Of a stretch of 64,000 nucleotides of DNA, positions 9,282-19,161 are shown piece by piece; positions within the stretch are counted from its first letter, which is position 1, and each line of letters begins with the position of its first letter. The stretch comes from Pseudomonas sp. SORT22. Its GTDB lineage: Bacteria; Pseudomonadota; Gammaproteobacteria; Pseudomonadales; Pseudomonadaceae. Below the pieces are notes generated by a model. It did no database searches. It had not been told where the DNA came from and saw only the letters and a list, made by a program, of their open reading frames with translations. A program made the position numbers and the translations under genes. The stretch is from contig NZ_CP071007.1 of NCBI RefSeq assembly GCF_018417635.1, forward strand, positions 4,588,501 to 4,652,500. The letters run 5' to 3'.

Positions 9282-9710
9282 GACTCGATCCTCCGCGAAC
9301 TGAAAATCGTCAACCAATACCTCGGCCAGACGCAAACGGATCTCAGCCACCTGTTGTGGCGCATATTCAATTGCAGGTTTATTGCCCCACACAGGTGCCG
9401 GCCAGGCCGGATCAGAACGATGACGAACTATCACATGCATATGTAGCTGGCTAACTACATTGCCGAGGGTTGCCACGTTCATTTTGTCGGCGGCAAAGAC
9501 GTCCTTGAGGATCTGGGCCAGGGCGTTAGTTTCTTTCCAGAGTTGCTGCTGATCGCTGTCATCAAGTTGAAACAATTCGCTGATTTCGGCCCGACGCGGC
9601 ACCAGGATAAACCAGGGATAGTTGCCATCCCTACTCAGCAACAGACGACAAAGAGGAAAGTCCCCCAGGCAAAAGGTGTCTTGTTGAAGACGTTGATCCA
9701 GAACAAACAC
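9075..9710 (-). CDS. HIT-family protein fused in frame to SlyX
   Basis: The frame of 211 codons starts with GTG at 9710, preceded by TAGGAG at good spacing. Residues 1-143 are a HIT-family nucleotide hydrolase: the histidine triad is in [13 protein letters not shown] and the N-terminal part has PLCRLLL. Residues 144-211 are a full SlyX protein. There is no stop codon between the two parts, although they are normally separate genes. An internal ATG at residue 144 has a strong GGAGG site. The product could be a fusion, a free SlyX from the internal start, or both. A single base loss of the HIT stop would explain it. Confidence 0.8.
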   Translation of the reverse strand: MFVLDQRLQQDTFCLGDFPLCRLLLSRDGNYPWFILVPRRAEISELFQLDDSDQQQLWKETNALAQILKDVFAADKMNVATLGNVVSQLHMHVIVRHRSDPAWPAPVWGNKPAIEYAPQQVAEIRLRLAEVLVDDFQFAEDRVMTLDARVTELESRLAFQDDTLLALNDVLVEQQRVVERLQLQMAALLKRYEEMVGQYEASEEEAPPPHY

Positions 9711-10518
9711 TACGAAATCTCCTACAACAGCTTAATACCTTGCTCACACAACCCTCCGTGAGCCACTGCCAGCAGGATACTCCTGATCGCTCGTCGGGGC
9801 ATTGCCTGCTGCCTTATTAATGAAGCAATGCACCGATTTAGCCCCTTCCCCTCACCCAAAAGGCCTAGGCGTACGTCGGTGTTACGCTGCCCGGGCAAGG
9901 AAACGCTACTTTTCGCACCAAAATGAAGCCGTCCGTCGGCGTTTCGCCCAGTGAACATCCACAAACTACTCAGCTTTAGCCTTCAACGGTAACGCTTTGA
10001 CTTTACGGGCAACTTTTTCCCTTATTCCATTGCGATCGACAGCCGCGAACCAAAGGTTCTTTGACCCCCGGTTTACCGGCACCTGAGGGCCTTCGGAGGG
10101 CGAAAGCGTGAAAATTTCGTGAAGCCGTTCGATTTTGTGCACGCTTGTTGCATTGTCATCCGCCACGGTCGGCACGCCCTCTGCACTGATGCAGCGAGCG
10201 GCGACAAATAACAACAGCTGCATGGGTTAACCAGGGAGTTTCGGGGGGCAGGGGCTAGATTGTTTTTACCTATCCTTAATCCGCTTGAAACAGCGCTGGA
10301 GTTGTACGGCCCGCGAAACCCGGGGCGTGGTTTGCGACAAGGACATAACTGTTAGCGACATGACCGTAAAGTTACCGAAAGGTTCTCGACAGGCATATCG
10401 CCAACGCCGGTCAGCGTGATATACATTTCCGCCGACACAAAAAGAAAGAGCCGCGCTGTATAAAAAAACCAAACAGCGACGGCAGTACTCTTCCTAAAAA
10501 CCAAAGGAGCAAATCACG
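9711..10518. other. Long intergenic region upstream of oprD
   Basis: About 800 bp without a convincing gene. It is less GC-rich than its surroundings. The HIT gene start lies at its left end, and an AAAGGAGC ribosome-binding site for oprD at its right end. An 85-codon frame at 9966-10223 (minus) lacks biased third positions and a recognisable domain, so I did not call it. The length would suit a complex oprD regulatory region, but I see no binding site I can name. Confidence 0.5.
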
Positions 10519-11823
10519 ATGCGCGTGATGAAGTGGAGCATAATCGCCCTGGCTGTTGCAGCCGGCACCTCGCAATTGGCAGTGGCCTCTTCTCAGGATG
10601 AGTCCAAGGGTTTTGTTGAAGACAGCAAACTCAATGTCAAAACCCGCATGCTGTACTTTAGCCGTGACTTCCGTAACGTGCCTAACGGCGACCAAAGCCG
10701 CGTTGAAGAAACCGGCCTGGGCTTCCTCGGCACCTACCAGTCGGGCTTTACCCAAGGCACCGTAGGTTTCGGTGTCGACGCCATCGGCATGCTCGGCCTG
10801 AAACTGGACAGCGGCAAAGGTCGCGCCGGCACCGGCCAGTTCCCGCTGGGCGCAGATGGCCGTTCGCAGGACTCGTTCTCCGAAGGTGGCGCGGCGGTCA
10901 AGTTCCGCATCTCCGACACCGTGCTGAAGTACGGCACCCAGTTCACCGCCCTGCCGGTTCTGGCAACCGACGACAGCCGCCTGCTGCCTGAAACCGTCGA
11001 AGGTTTCCTGGTGACCAGCAAGGAAATCAAAGGCCTTGAGCTGAATGCCGGTCACTTCACCGCCCTGAATGCTCAATCGCAGTCCTACCACGACAGCATC
11101 GGTGGCAAGAACCGCACTACCGGGATCAAGAACCCTGGCCTGACCCAGGCTGACGTGTTCGGCGGCACCTATGCCTTCACCGACACCCTGAGCACCAGCC
11201 TCTACTACTCCAAGGTCGAAGACTACTGGCGTAAATACTACGCCAACGTCAACTGGGCACTGCCGATCAACGACAACCAAGGCCTGGTGTTCGACTTCAA
11301 CATCTATGACACCAAGAGCGACGGCAAGGCCAACGTTACCGCCTTCGATGGTGACAAACTTGATAACCGTGCGTTCAGCCTGTCGGGCGCCTACAACATT
11401 GGCGCGCACACCTTCACCCTGGCCTACCAGAAGGTTACCGGTGACGGCGACTATGCCTACGGCATCGACGGCGGCGGCACCATTTTCCTGGCCAACTCCA
11501 TCGCTCGTTCCGACTTTAACGCCGAAGACGAGAAATCCTACCAGGCACGTTACGACCTGAACTTCGCCGAATACGGCGTTCCAGGCCTGAGCTTCATGAC
11601 CCGTTATGTCAAGGGTACCGGTGCCAACGTCACTGGCACCGACAACGGCAAGGAATGGGAACGCGACATCGAGGCCAAGTACGTTCTGCAGGAAGGTCCG
11701 GCCAAAGACCTGAGCCTGCGTGTACGTCAAGCCACCTACCGTTCGGGTGACGGCGTTTACTACGGTTCGCCATCGATCGACGAACTGCGCCTGATCGTCG
11801 AGTACCCGCTGAGCATCCTGTAA
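10519..11823 (+). CDS. OprD-family outer-membrane porin
   Basis: This 434-residue substrate-specific porin has a signal peptide ending near residue 24 ([12 protein letters not shown]). It continues into the OprD start [20 protein letters not shown]. Repeated amphipathic strands with aromatic girdles ([20 protein letters not shown]) and the family end [13 protein letters not shown] are visible. It stands where oprD itself stands in P. aeruginosa (next to proS), whose substrates are basic amino acids and peptides. The substrate here cannot be fixed from sequence. A clear AAAGGAGC precedes the ATG by eight bases. Confidence 0.9.
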   Translation: MRVMKWSIIALAVAAGTSQLAVASSQDESKGFVEDSKLNVKTRMLYFSRDFRNVPNGDQSRVEETGLGFLGTYQSGFTQGTVGFGVDAIGMLGLKLDSGKGRAGTGQFPLGADGRSQDSFSEGGAAVKFRISDTVLKYGTQFTALPVLATDDSRLLPETVEGFLVTSKEIKGLELNAGHFTALNAQSQSYHDSIGGKNRTTGIKNPGLTQADVFGGTYAFTDTLSTSLYYSKVEDYWRKYYANVNWALPINDNQGLVFDFNIYDTKSDGKANVTAFDGDKLDNRAFSLSGAYNIGAHTFTLAYQKVTGDGDYAYGIDGGGTIFLANSIARSDFNAEDEKSYQARYDLNFAEYGVPGLSFMTRYVKGTGANVTGTDNGKEWERDIEAKYVLQEGPAKDLSLRVRQATYRSGDGVYYGSPSIDELRLIVEYPLSIL

Positions 11824-11855
11824 GCCCCGGGCTTTCAGTATCCCCAGTACGAAAG

Positions 11856-11878
11856 AGCCCGGCACTGCCGGGCTTTTT
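11856..11878 (+). terminator. Terminator after oprD
   Basis: A GC-rich stem AGCCCGGCA/TGCCGGGCT with a two-base loop is followed by five Ts, 30 bp after the porin stop codon. Confidence 0.85.
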
Positions 11879-11993
11879 CTTGTCTGAATTCGGGCTGACA
11901 ACGCCTTCGTGCTCCGGCATCCTGTACGCCACCGAATCGCCCCCGTACAATGCGGGGTCATTTAAAGTCTTAAGCAACCGACAACGGCCTACC

Positions 11994-13709
11994 ATGCGCA
12001 CCAGTCAATATTTGCTCGCTACTCAAAAAGAAACCCCTTCCGACGCGGTCGTCATCAGCCACCAGCTGATGCTGCGTGCCGGCATGATCCGCAAGCTTGC
12101 ATCCGGCCTTTATACCTGGCTGCCGATGGGCCTGCGGGTAATGCGCAAGGTCGAAGCCGTGGTCCGCGAGGAAATGAACGCCGCTGGCGCCCTTGAAGTG
12201 CTGATGCCGGCCATCCAGCCTGCCGAGCTGTGGCAGGAATCCGGCCGCTGGGAACAGTACGGCCCGGAGCTGCTGCGCCTCAAAGACCGTCACGGTCGCG
12301 AGTTCTGCGTGGGCCCGACCCACGAAGAGGTCATCACCGACCTCGCCCGCAACGAGCTCAACAGCTATAAACAGCTGCCGCTGAACATGTACCAGATCCA
12401 GACCAAGTTCCGTGACGAGATCCGTCCGCGCTTCGGCCTGATGCGTGGTCGCGAGTTCATCATGAAGGACGCCTACTCCTTCCATGCCGATCCAGCTTCC
12501 CTGCAGCAAACCTACGATCGCATGCACCTGGCGTACAGCAACATCTTTACCCGCCTGGGCCTGGATTTCCGCCCAGTGCAGGCTGACACCGGCTCGATCG
12601 GTGGCAGCTACTCCCACGAATTCCACGTGCTGGCCGAGTCCGGTGAAGACGATGTGATCTTCAGCGACAGCTCCGACTACGCCGCCAACATCGAGAAGGC
12701 CGAAGCCATCCCACGGGAAACCGTGCGCCCGGCGCCGACCGAAGAGCTGCGCCTGGTCGACACCCCGGACGCCAAGACCATCACCCAGCTGGTCGACAAC
12801 TATGGCCTGGCGATCGAAAAGACCGTCAAGACCCTGATCGTCCACGCCGCCGAAGAAGGCAAGCTGATTGCCCTGATCGTCCGTGGCGACCACGAGCTCA
12901 ATGAAATCAAAGCTGCCAACCTGGCAGAAGTTGCCAGCCCGCTGGTCATGGCCAGCGACGAAGAGCTGCGCGACGCCATTGGCGCCGGCGCCGGCTCCCT
13001 CGGCCCGCTGAACCTGCCGCTGCCATGCATCATCGACCGTTCGGTCGCGCTGATGAGCGACTTCGGCATCGGTGCCAACATCGACGACAAACACTACTTC
13101 GGCGTCAACTGGGAGCGCGACCTGCCAGTTCCGCAAGTGGCCGACCTGCGCAACGTCGTCGAGGGCGACCCAAGCCCGGATGGCAAGGGCACCCTGGTGA
13201 TCAAGCGCGGCATCGAAGTCGGGCACATCTTCCAGCTCGGCACCAAGTACAGCGAGGCACTCAAGTGCCAGGTACTGGGCGAGAACGGCAAGCCGGTAAC
13301 CCTGAGCATGGGTTGCTACGGTATCGGCGTATCGCGTGTGGTGGCTGCGGCCATCGAGCAGAACTACGACGAAAACGGCATCATCTGGAGCGATACCCTG
13401 GCACCCTTCCAGATCGCCCTGGTGCCGCTGCGCTACGAGACCGAACAGGTTCGCGAAGCCACCGACAAGCTGTATGCCGAGCTGACCGCTGCCGGTTTCG
13501 AAGTGCTGCTGGACGACCGCGACAAGAAGACCAGCCCGGGGATCAAGTTCGCCGACATGGAACTGATCGGCATCCCGCACCGCATCGTCATCAGCGACCG
13601 CGGCCTGGCCGACGGCAACCTGGAATACAAGCACCGCACCGAGCGTGACGCACAGCCGCTGCCAGTGGCCGAGGTGCTGTCGTTCCTGCAAGCCCGCATT
13701 CGTCGCTAA
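11994..13709 (+). CDS. proS: Prolyl-tRNA synthetase
   Basis: This class II synthetase charges tRNA-Pro. The 571 residues from the ATG at 11994 begin [18 protein letters not shown], the family start; 38 upstream in-frame codons have no similarity. Motif 2 lies in [18 protein letters not shown] and the catalytic core has [12 protein letters not shown] bacterial editing (INS) domain lies between motifs 2 and 3 at about residues 230-400, where mis-charged Ala or Cys is removed. The anticodon-binding domain ends the protein. The next gene (lipoprotein) follows after 18 bp. Confidence 0.97.
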   Translation: MRTSQYLLATQKETPSDAVVISHQLMLRAGMIRKLASGLYTWLPMGLRVMRKVEAVVREEMNAAGALEVLMPAIQPAELWQESGRWEQYGPELLRLKDRHGREFCVGPTHEEVITDLARNELNSYKQLPLNMYQIQTKFRDEIRPRFGLMRGREFIMKDAYSFHADPASLQQTYDRMHLAYSNIFTRLGLDFRPVQADTGSIGGSYSHEFHVLAESGEDDVIFSDSSDYAANIEKAEAIPRETVRPAPTEELRLVDTPDAKTITQLVDNYGLAIEKTVKTLIVHAAEEGKLIALIVRGDHELNEIKAANLAEVASPLVMASDEELRDAIGAGAGSLGPLNLPLPCIIDRSVALMSDFGIGANIDDKHYFGVNWERDLPVPQVADLRNVVEGDPSPDGKGTLVIKRGIEVGHIFQLGTKYSEALKCQVLGENGKPVTLSMGCYGIGVSRVVAAAIEQNYDENGIIWSDTLAPFQIALVPLRYETEQVREATDKLYAELTAAGFEVLLDDRDKKTSPGIKFADMELIGIPHRIVISDRGLADGNLEYKHRTERDAQPLPVAEVLSFLQARIRR

Positions 13710-13727
13710 GCCAACGCAAGAGTAATC

Positions 13728-14681
13728 ATGTTCAAGCGAAGTACCATCAACCTGGGGGGCGCCGCACTGTGCGGCGCCCTGCTCCTCAGCGGTTGCGCCA
13801 ACCAGATGTCCCAGCGCAGCGAGCACGAGGAGCGCATCGAGCGCAAGCTGCTCGAACACAGCCTGCAGATCGATGTCGGAGACCCCAAGGTACTCGAGCT
13901 GCCGCAACGGCGTGTGCGCATCCACGAACAGAAGAACTTCGAAGTCACCGAGTTCGAGGTTACCCGTCGCTACGATCGCTACACGCCTTACCAACCCTGG
14001 CGCGAAGTCTATGAGATTCCGCTGGGCGCGGTGGCGGTGGTGGCCGGTGTCGGCGCCAACGTGGTCAATGTCTTTGCCCTGGGCAACCTGCCCGACAGCG
14101 TGACCCATGACTGGTTGAGCTATGGCTTCGACGGCCTCAACCCGTTCATGAACGCCCAGTCCAACGGTCGTGCCCAGCAGAACCTGGCGGGCATCACCGA
14201 AGTGCAAAAGGACAAGCGCCAGGAATACACCAGCGTCCCCTGGAGCGAGCGGCCGGTGTCGGTCAAGGCCGGCAAGATCGACCATGAGCTGACCACCGAC
14301 CGCAATGGCGTGTTGCACCTGAACCTGCTCGACAGCCCGTTCAGCGAGCAGAACCTGACCCACATCGGCACCCTGCACCTGCAGGTGGTCGATGAAGACA
14401 ACAACGTGCGTGGCGATGCCAGCCTGCTGATCAGCGCCGGCCTGCGCGGCAAACTGGTGGAAGCCCACGAACTGATTTTCGATGACCTGGAAGACGACGA
14501 AGTCAGCCAGTGGGTGCATCGGGTCAAGCGCCTGTCGGAGCTGGGCCTGGAAGAAGAAGCCAGTGAACTGGAGCAAAGCCTGATCGAGCTGACCCGCAAC
14601 GATCCGGAGCTGCAACAGGAATTCCTCAAGTCGCTGACCAAGGACGCCGGCCGCCTGGTTGCCGACCCTGGCGCGCACTGA
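13728..14681 (+). CDS. Predicted outer-membrane lipoprotein
   Basis: This 317-residue protein has a signal peptide with lipobox LLSGC (Cys 23), and residues at +2/+3 (Ala, Asn) that permit outer-membrane sorting. A short hydrophobic stretch, GAVAVVAGVGANVVNVFALG, occurs near residues 100-120. The C-terminal third is acidic and helical with Glu/Leu repeats. I recognise no enzymatic domain. Proteins of this kind follow proS in P. aeruginosa as well. The 18-bp gap suggests co-transcription with proS. Its function is unknown. Confidence 0.8.
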   Translation: MFKRSTINLGGAALCGALLLSGCANQMSQRSEHEERIERKLLEHSLQIDVGDPKVLELPQRRVRIHEQKNFEVTEFEVTRRYDRYTPYQPWREVYEIPLGAVAVVAGVGANVVNVFALGNLPDSVTHDWLSYGFDGLNPFMNAQSNGRAQQNLAGITEVQKDKRQEYTSVPWSERPVSVKAGKIDHELTTDRNGVLHLNLLDSPFSEQNLTHIGTLHLQVVDEDNNVRGDASLLISAGLRGKLVEAHELIFDDLEDDEVSQWVHRVKRLSELGLEEEASELEQSLIELTRNDPELQQEFLKSLTKDAGRLVADPGAH

Positions 14682-14726
14682 CCTTCGCTGTACCCGGAGA
14701 GCGCCAGCCTGCTGGCGCTGCCCTCC

Positions 14727-15791
14727 TCACTCCCGAGTGAACAGCTCCAGCTGTTCATGCGCACCGCGCAAATCCTGCAAGCGCACACCAATCCCCAACA
14801 GCCTCACCGGCTTGCCGCCACGGGCAAAGGCCTGGCTGAGCAAGTGTTGATAGCTGCCCAGGTCACGCCCCGCCCCTGACTGCTCAAGGGTGGTCTGGCT
14901 GAAATCATGGAACTTCACTTTGACGAACGGCTTGCCCGGGCGATAACTGTCGTCGATGCGGGCCATGCGCCCGGCCAGGGTTTCCATCAGCTCCGGGAGT
15001 TTTTCCAGGCAACTGGCGAGATCAGGCAGATCGGTGTCGTAGGTGTTTTCGACACTGACCGACTGACGCCGGCTGTCATTTTGCACCGGACGGTCATCGA
15101 TACCCCGCGCCAGCCCCCACAACCGCTCACCAAAACTGCCGAATTCACGGGCCAGGGCCAGGCGACTCCAGTCGCGCAACTCCAGGCAGGTGATGATGCC
15201 CAGGCGGCCCATCTTGTCGGCGGTGACCTTGCCTACGCCATGCAGCTTGCTCACCGGCAAGGCAGCTACGAAGTCTTCGACTTCATTCGGAGTGACCACA
15301 AACAGGCCATTGGGCTTGCGCCAGTCGCTGGCGATCTTGGCCAGGAATTTGTTCGGCGCCACGCCAGCCGACACAGTGATATGCAACTGTTGGGCAACCC
15401 GACGGCGAATATCGGCGGCAATCCGTGTAGCGCTGCCCGCAAACCAGGAACTGTCCGACACATCCAGGTAAGCCTCGTCCAGCGACAAGGGCTCGATCAG
15501 GTCAGTGTATTCGCGAAAGATGCCGTGAATTTCCCGCGAGGCTTCTTTATAGGCATCCATGCGCGGCTTGACGATCAGCAGGTCCGGGCACAGCTTGAGG
15601 GCATGGTGCGAGGACATCGCCGAACGCACGCCGAACGCCCGCGCCTCATAGTTGCAGGTAGCGATCACCCCGCGCCGCTCCGCCGAACCGCCCACCGCCA
15701 GCGGCCGCCCGACCAGACGCGGGTCGTCGCGCATTTCGATGGCGGCGTAGAAGCAATCGCAGTCGATATGGATGATCTTGCGTTGAGACAT
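14727..15791 (-). CDS. dinB: DNA polymerase IV (Y family)
   Basis: This error-prone translesion polymerase has 354 residues from the ATG at 15791 (MSQRKIIHIDCDCFYAAIEM), with the first catalytic Asp in IDCDCF. The two further metal ligands lie in LSLDEAYLDV. The little-finger domain follows. The C-terminus has QLELF, a beta-clamp binding motif, close to the end (ELFTRE). Fifteen upstream in-frame codons are excluded because the family starts here. I found no clear CTG-N10-CAG LexA site upstream, although dinB is often SOS-regulated. Confidence 0.96.
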   Translation of the reverse strand: MSQRKIIHIDCDCFYAAIEMRDDPRLVGRPLAVGGSAERRGVIATCNYEARAFGVRSAMSSHHALKLCPDLLIVKPRMDAYKEASREIHGIFREYTDLIEPLSLDEAYLDVSDSSWFAGSATRIAADIRRRVAQQLHITVSAGVAPNKFLAKIASDWRKPNGLFVVTPNEVEDFVAALPVSKLHGVGKVTADKMGRLGIITCLELRDWSRLALAREFGSFGERLWGLARGIDDRPVQNDSRRQSVSVENTYDTDLPDLASCLEKLPELMETLAGRMARIDDSYRPGKPFVKVKFHDFSQTTLEQSGAGRDLGSYQHLLSQAFARGGKPVRLLGIGVRLQDLRGAHEQLELFTRE

Positions 15792-15968
15792 AGGGAGCGT
15801 AAGAACAGGTTTAAAGTGATGTAAGCAGTATCTCACCCGCTAGCGGCCCATGCATCACAACTAATTCATTCCCCCCCGGAACCTCTGCAAGGCCCGCCCT
15901 TGCTGCCTTGCAGCCCTTTTCAGCGGCGCTAAGCGATTGAAGGAGAAAGGATTTCTGCAAACAGGCTA

Positions 15969-15996
15969 TTGACAGCCCCGGGCAAAACTGTAGAAT
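15969..15996 (+). promoter_or_regulatory. Sigma-70 promoter of first initiator tRNA
   Basis: TTGACA at 15969-15974 and TAGAAT at 15991-15996 are separated by 16 bp, and the tRNA begins 13 bp later. The -35 box is a perfect consensus match. Confidence 0.85.
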
Positions 15997-16009
15997 CTCA
16001 TCTCACAGG

Positions 16010-16086
<77 letters not shown>

Positions 16087-16094
16087 GATTCAGG

Positions 16095-16126
16095 AAAGGC
16101 CACTCTCACGAGTGGCCTTTTTCTTT
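16095..16126 (+). terminator. Terminator of first initiator tRNA
   Basis: A stem AAAGGCCACT/AGTGGCCTTT with loop CTCACG is followed by a T-rich tail, nine bases after the tRNA. Confidence 0.85.
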
Positions 16127-16177
16127 GCCCGGAATAAAGCCCCAGGTAATTTTTTATTGTAAATCAACAATTAAGCG

Positions 16178-16205
16178 TTGACAGCCAAGCTCAACGCTGT
16201 AGAAT
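16178..16205 (+). promoter_or_regulatory. Sigma-70 promoter of second initiator tRNA
   Basis: TTGACA at 16178-16183 and TAGAAT at 16200-16205 have the same 16-bp spacing as the first copy, which marks a tandem duplication of the whole unit. Confidence 0.85.
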
Positions 16206-16217
16206 CCGCCCCACAGA

Positions 16218-16294
<77 letters not shown>

Positions 16295-16302
16295 AACAAC
16301 AG

Positions 16303-16334
16303 AAAAGGCCACTTTGAAAAAAGTGGCCTTTTTT
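16303..16334 (+). terminator. Terminator of second initiator tRNA
   Basis: A stem AAAAGGCCACTTT/AAAGTGGCCTTTT is followed by further Ts. The stem shares its base with the first copy but the loop differs. Confidence 0.85.
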
Positions 16335-16518
16335 GCGTCTGCCTTCCAGCTAATCAGCCCGCCCCCTGAACGCCCTTCGCCGCTCAGGCAATATGAAACT
16401 TCTTTAACTATCCTCAAGGTGCTCAGCGGCCCGATCATATCGGACATTACGCTTCCAAAGGGATTGGTACTTTGACCGGATACACCCTGCTTCCCCTGCG
16501 CAAGCCACGAGGTGGCTG

Positions 16519-19161
16519 ATGCGCACCCAGACGCCTGAAACACAAGCCCCTGTGACCGCCGCATTACCCAATGCCGAGCAACGCCTGCGCTGGCTCGAAC
16601 GCCTGAGCAAGTACCGCCAGCCCATCGGCCTGGGCGTGACCTTGCTGCTGTTCGCTGTCGCCCTGATCGCCTGCCGTCACCTGCTCAGCGAGCTGGACAT
16701 CTATGCCCTGCATGATTCGCTGCTCAGCGTGCCGCCGCCAGCATTGGCCGGCGCACTGCTGGCGACGGTGGCCGGCTTCGTCATACTGCTGGGGTACGAG
16801 TGGTCGGCCAGCCGCTATGCCGGCGTCCAGCTACCGGCTCGCACCCTGGTAATGGGCGGCTTCAGCGCCTTTGCCATCGGCAATGCCATTGGCCTGTCGC
16901 TGCTGTCCGGTGGCTCGGTACGCTATCGCCTGTATGCGCGCCATGGCATCGGCGCCGCCGAAGTGGCGCGCATGACCCTGTTTGCCAGCCTTTCCCTCGG
17001 CTGCGCGTTGCCGCCGCTCGCCGCCCTGGCGACCTTGAGTAACTTGCCGGCTGCAGCTTCAGCCTTGCACCTGGCGCCTGCGTTGCTGGCAGCGATCGCC
17101 CTGGCGGTACTTAGCTTGAGCGGCGCACTGGTCTATGGCCTTTATCGTCGTCGCCTGCCCGAACAACCCCAGGCTGACAACCTGCTGGTACAAGTAGGCC
17201 GGCGTACTCTGCGCTTGCCGGGCGCACGCCTGACCCTGCTGCAACTGCTCATTACTGCCCTGGACGTAGCCGCTGCCGCCACCGTGCTGTACCTGCTGCT
17301 GCCCGAGGCGCCGCCGTTTGGTGCCTTCTTGCTGGTCTACCTGCTGGCGCTGGCGGCCGGGGTGCTCAGCCATGTGCCCGGTGGCGTCGGGGTGTTCGAG
17401 GCGATCCTGCTGGCAGCCTTTGCCGACAAGCTCGGCGCCGCGCCACTGGCCGCCGCGTTGCTGCTTTATCGCCTGATCTATGTGGTGCTGCCACTGCTGC
17501 TGGCCTGCGTCCTGCTGCTGGCCAGCGAAGCCAAGCGCCTGCTGTTTGCCCAGCAAGCGATCAGGGCCGCTTCCGGGCTCGCAGCCCCGGTGCTGGCGGT
17601 GCTGGTGTTTCTCTCCGGCGTGGTGCTGCTGTTTTCCGGCGCCACCCCGGAAATAGACGAGCGTCTGGAGCATCTGGGCTTCCTCGTACCGCACCGGTTG
17701 ATCGACGCGTCGCACTTCGGCGCCAGCCTGATTGGCGTCCTCTGCCTGCTGCTGGCCCAGGGCCTGCGCCGGCGCCTGTCGGCTGCCTGGATCCTGACCA
17801 CCGTCCTGCTGCTGGTCGGCGCCCTGCTCTCGCTGCTCAAAGGTTTCGACTGGGAAGAAGCCAGCATCCTGACCTTCACCGCCTGCCTGCTGGCGGTGTT
17901 CCGCCGTTCCTTCTATCGCCCCAGCCGCTTGCTCGAACTGCCGTTCTCGCCGGTTTACCTGGCGGCCAGCGCCTGTGTACTGGGCGCTTCGGTGTGGCTG
18001 CTACTGTTTGCCTATCAGGATGTGCCCTACAGCCATCAGCTGTGGTGGCAATTCACCCTCGACGCCGATGCCCCACGCGGCTTGCGCTCGGCCCTGGGCA
18101 GCGCGGTACTGCTGGTGATCGTCGCCCTGACCTGGCTGCTGCGCACCGCGCGCCCGGTTATTCACCTGCCCAGCGCCGACGAGCTGCAACGCGCCAACGC
18201 CATCCTGCAAGCCTCCGACCAACCCGACGGCGGCCTGGCCCTGACTGGCGACAAAGCCTTGCTGTTCCACCCCAACGACGATGCCTTCCTTATGTATGCA
18301 CGTCGCGGCCGCAGCCTGGTGGCGCTGTACGACCCGATCGGCCCGGCCCACGAGCGCGCCGAAATGATCTGGCAGTTCCGCGACCTGTGCGATGTACACC
18401 ATGCCCGCCCGGTGTTCTACCAGGTTCGGGCCGAGAACCTGCCCTTCTATATGGACATCGGCCTGACCGCGATCAAACTGGGCGAAGAAGCCCGGGTCGA
18501 CCTCAAGCGCTTTGACCTAGAAGCCAAGGGCAAGGAGATGAAAGACCTGCGCTACACCTGGAACCGCGGCGGCCGCGACGGCCTGAGCCTGGAAGTGCAC
18601 GAGCCGGGGCAGGCTCCGCTGGAAGAACTCAAGACCATCTCCGACGCCTGGCTCACTGGCAAGAACGTGCGCGAGAAAGGCTTCTCCCTCGGCCGTTTCA
18701 GCCCGGAGTACCTGCAGCACTTCCGGATTGCCCTGATCCGTTTCGAAGGGCGCCCGGTCGCCTTTGCCAACCTCCTGGAAACCCGCAGCCTGGAGCTGGC
18801 CAGCCTCGACCTGATGCGCGCCCACCCGCAGGCGCCCAAGCTGACCATGGAATTCATGATGATCGGCCTGATCCAACACTATAAGCAGCACGGCTATGGG
18901 CGCTTCAGCCTGGGCATGGTGCCACTCTCCGGGCTGCAACCACGGCGCGGCGCACCGCTGACCCAGCGCCTGGGCTCGATGGTGTTCCAGCGCGGCGAGC
19001 AGCTCTACAACTTCCAGGGCCTGCGCCGCTTCAAGGACAAGTTCCAACCGGACTGGGAACCTCGCTACATGGCCGTGCCGGCCGGACTCGATCCGCTGGT
19101 GGCACTGGCCGACACCGCCGCCCTGATCGCGGGCGGCCTGACTGGATTGGTGAAACGCTGA
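16519..19161 (+). CDS. mprF: MprF aminoacyl-phosphatidylglycerol synthase/flippase
   Basis: This 880-residue membrane enzyme transfers an amino acid from aminoacyl-tRNA to phosphatidylglycerol and flips the lipid, lowering the negative surface charge. It protects against cationic peptides. The N-terminal two thirds contain about 14 hydrophobic segments with the conserved GGSVRYRLY region. The C-terminal part (from about residue 540) is the soluble synthase domain with LTGDKALLFHPNDDAFLMY and EFMMIGLIQHYKQHG. In P. aeruginosa the homologue makes alanyl-PG; whether Ala or Lys is used here is not visible. It overlaps the next gene by one base, so the two form an operon. Confidence 0.95.
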   Translation: MRTQTPETQAPVTAALPNAEQRLRWLERLSKYRQPIGLGVTLLLFAVALIACRHLLSELDIYALHDSLLSVPPPALAGALLATVAGFVILLGYEWSASRYAGVQLPARTLVMGGFSAFAIGNAIGLSLLSGGSVRYRLYARHGIGAAEVARMTLFASLSLGCALPPLAALATLSNLPAAASALHLAPALLAAIALAVLSLSGALVYGLYRRRLPEQPQADNLLVQVGRRTLRLPGARLTLLQLLITALDVAAAATVLYLLLPEAPPFGAFLLVYLLALAAGVLSHVPGGVGVFEAILLAAFADKLGAAPLAAALLLYRLIYVVLPLLLACVLLLASEAKRLLFAQQAIRAASGLAAPVLAVLVFLSGVVLLFSGATPEIDERLEHLGFLVPHRLIDASHFGASLIGVLCLLLAQGLRRRLSAAWILTTVLLLVGALLSLLKGFDWEEASILTFTACLLAVFRRSFYRPSRLLELPFSPVYLAASACVLGASVWLLLFAYQDVPYSHQLWWQFTLDADAPRGLRSALGSAVLLVIVALTWLLRTARPVIHLPSADELQRANAILQASDQPDGGLALTGDKALLFHPNDDAFLMYARRGRSLVALYDPIGPAHERAEMIWQFRDLCDVHHARPVFYQVRAENLPFYMDIGLTAIKLGEEARVDLKRFDLEAKGKEMKDLRYTWNRGGRDGLSLEVHEPGQAPLEELKTISDAWLTGKNVREKGFSLGRFSPEYLQHFRIALIRFEGRPVAFANLLETRSLELASLDLMRAHPQAPKLTMEFMMIGLIQHYKQHGYGRFSLGMVPLSGLQPRRGAPLTQRLGSMVFQRGEQLYNFQGLRRFKDKFQPDWEPRYMAVPAGLDPLVALADTAALIAGGLTGLVKR

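Noticed and set aside
9966..10223. 85-codon minus-strand frame upstream of oprD
   Set aside because: Third codon positions are not GC-biased like real genes here, there is no good ribosome-binding site, and no domain is visible.
11970..14678. 902-codon minus-strand frame across proS and the lipoprotein gene
   Set aside because: It is antisense to proS, whose motifs are complete; the composition is that of a mirror frame.
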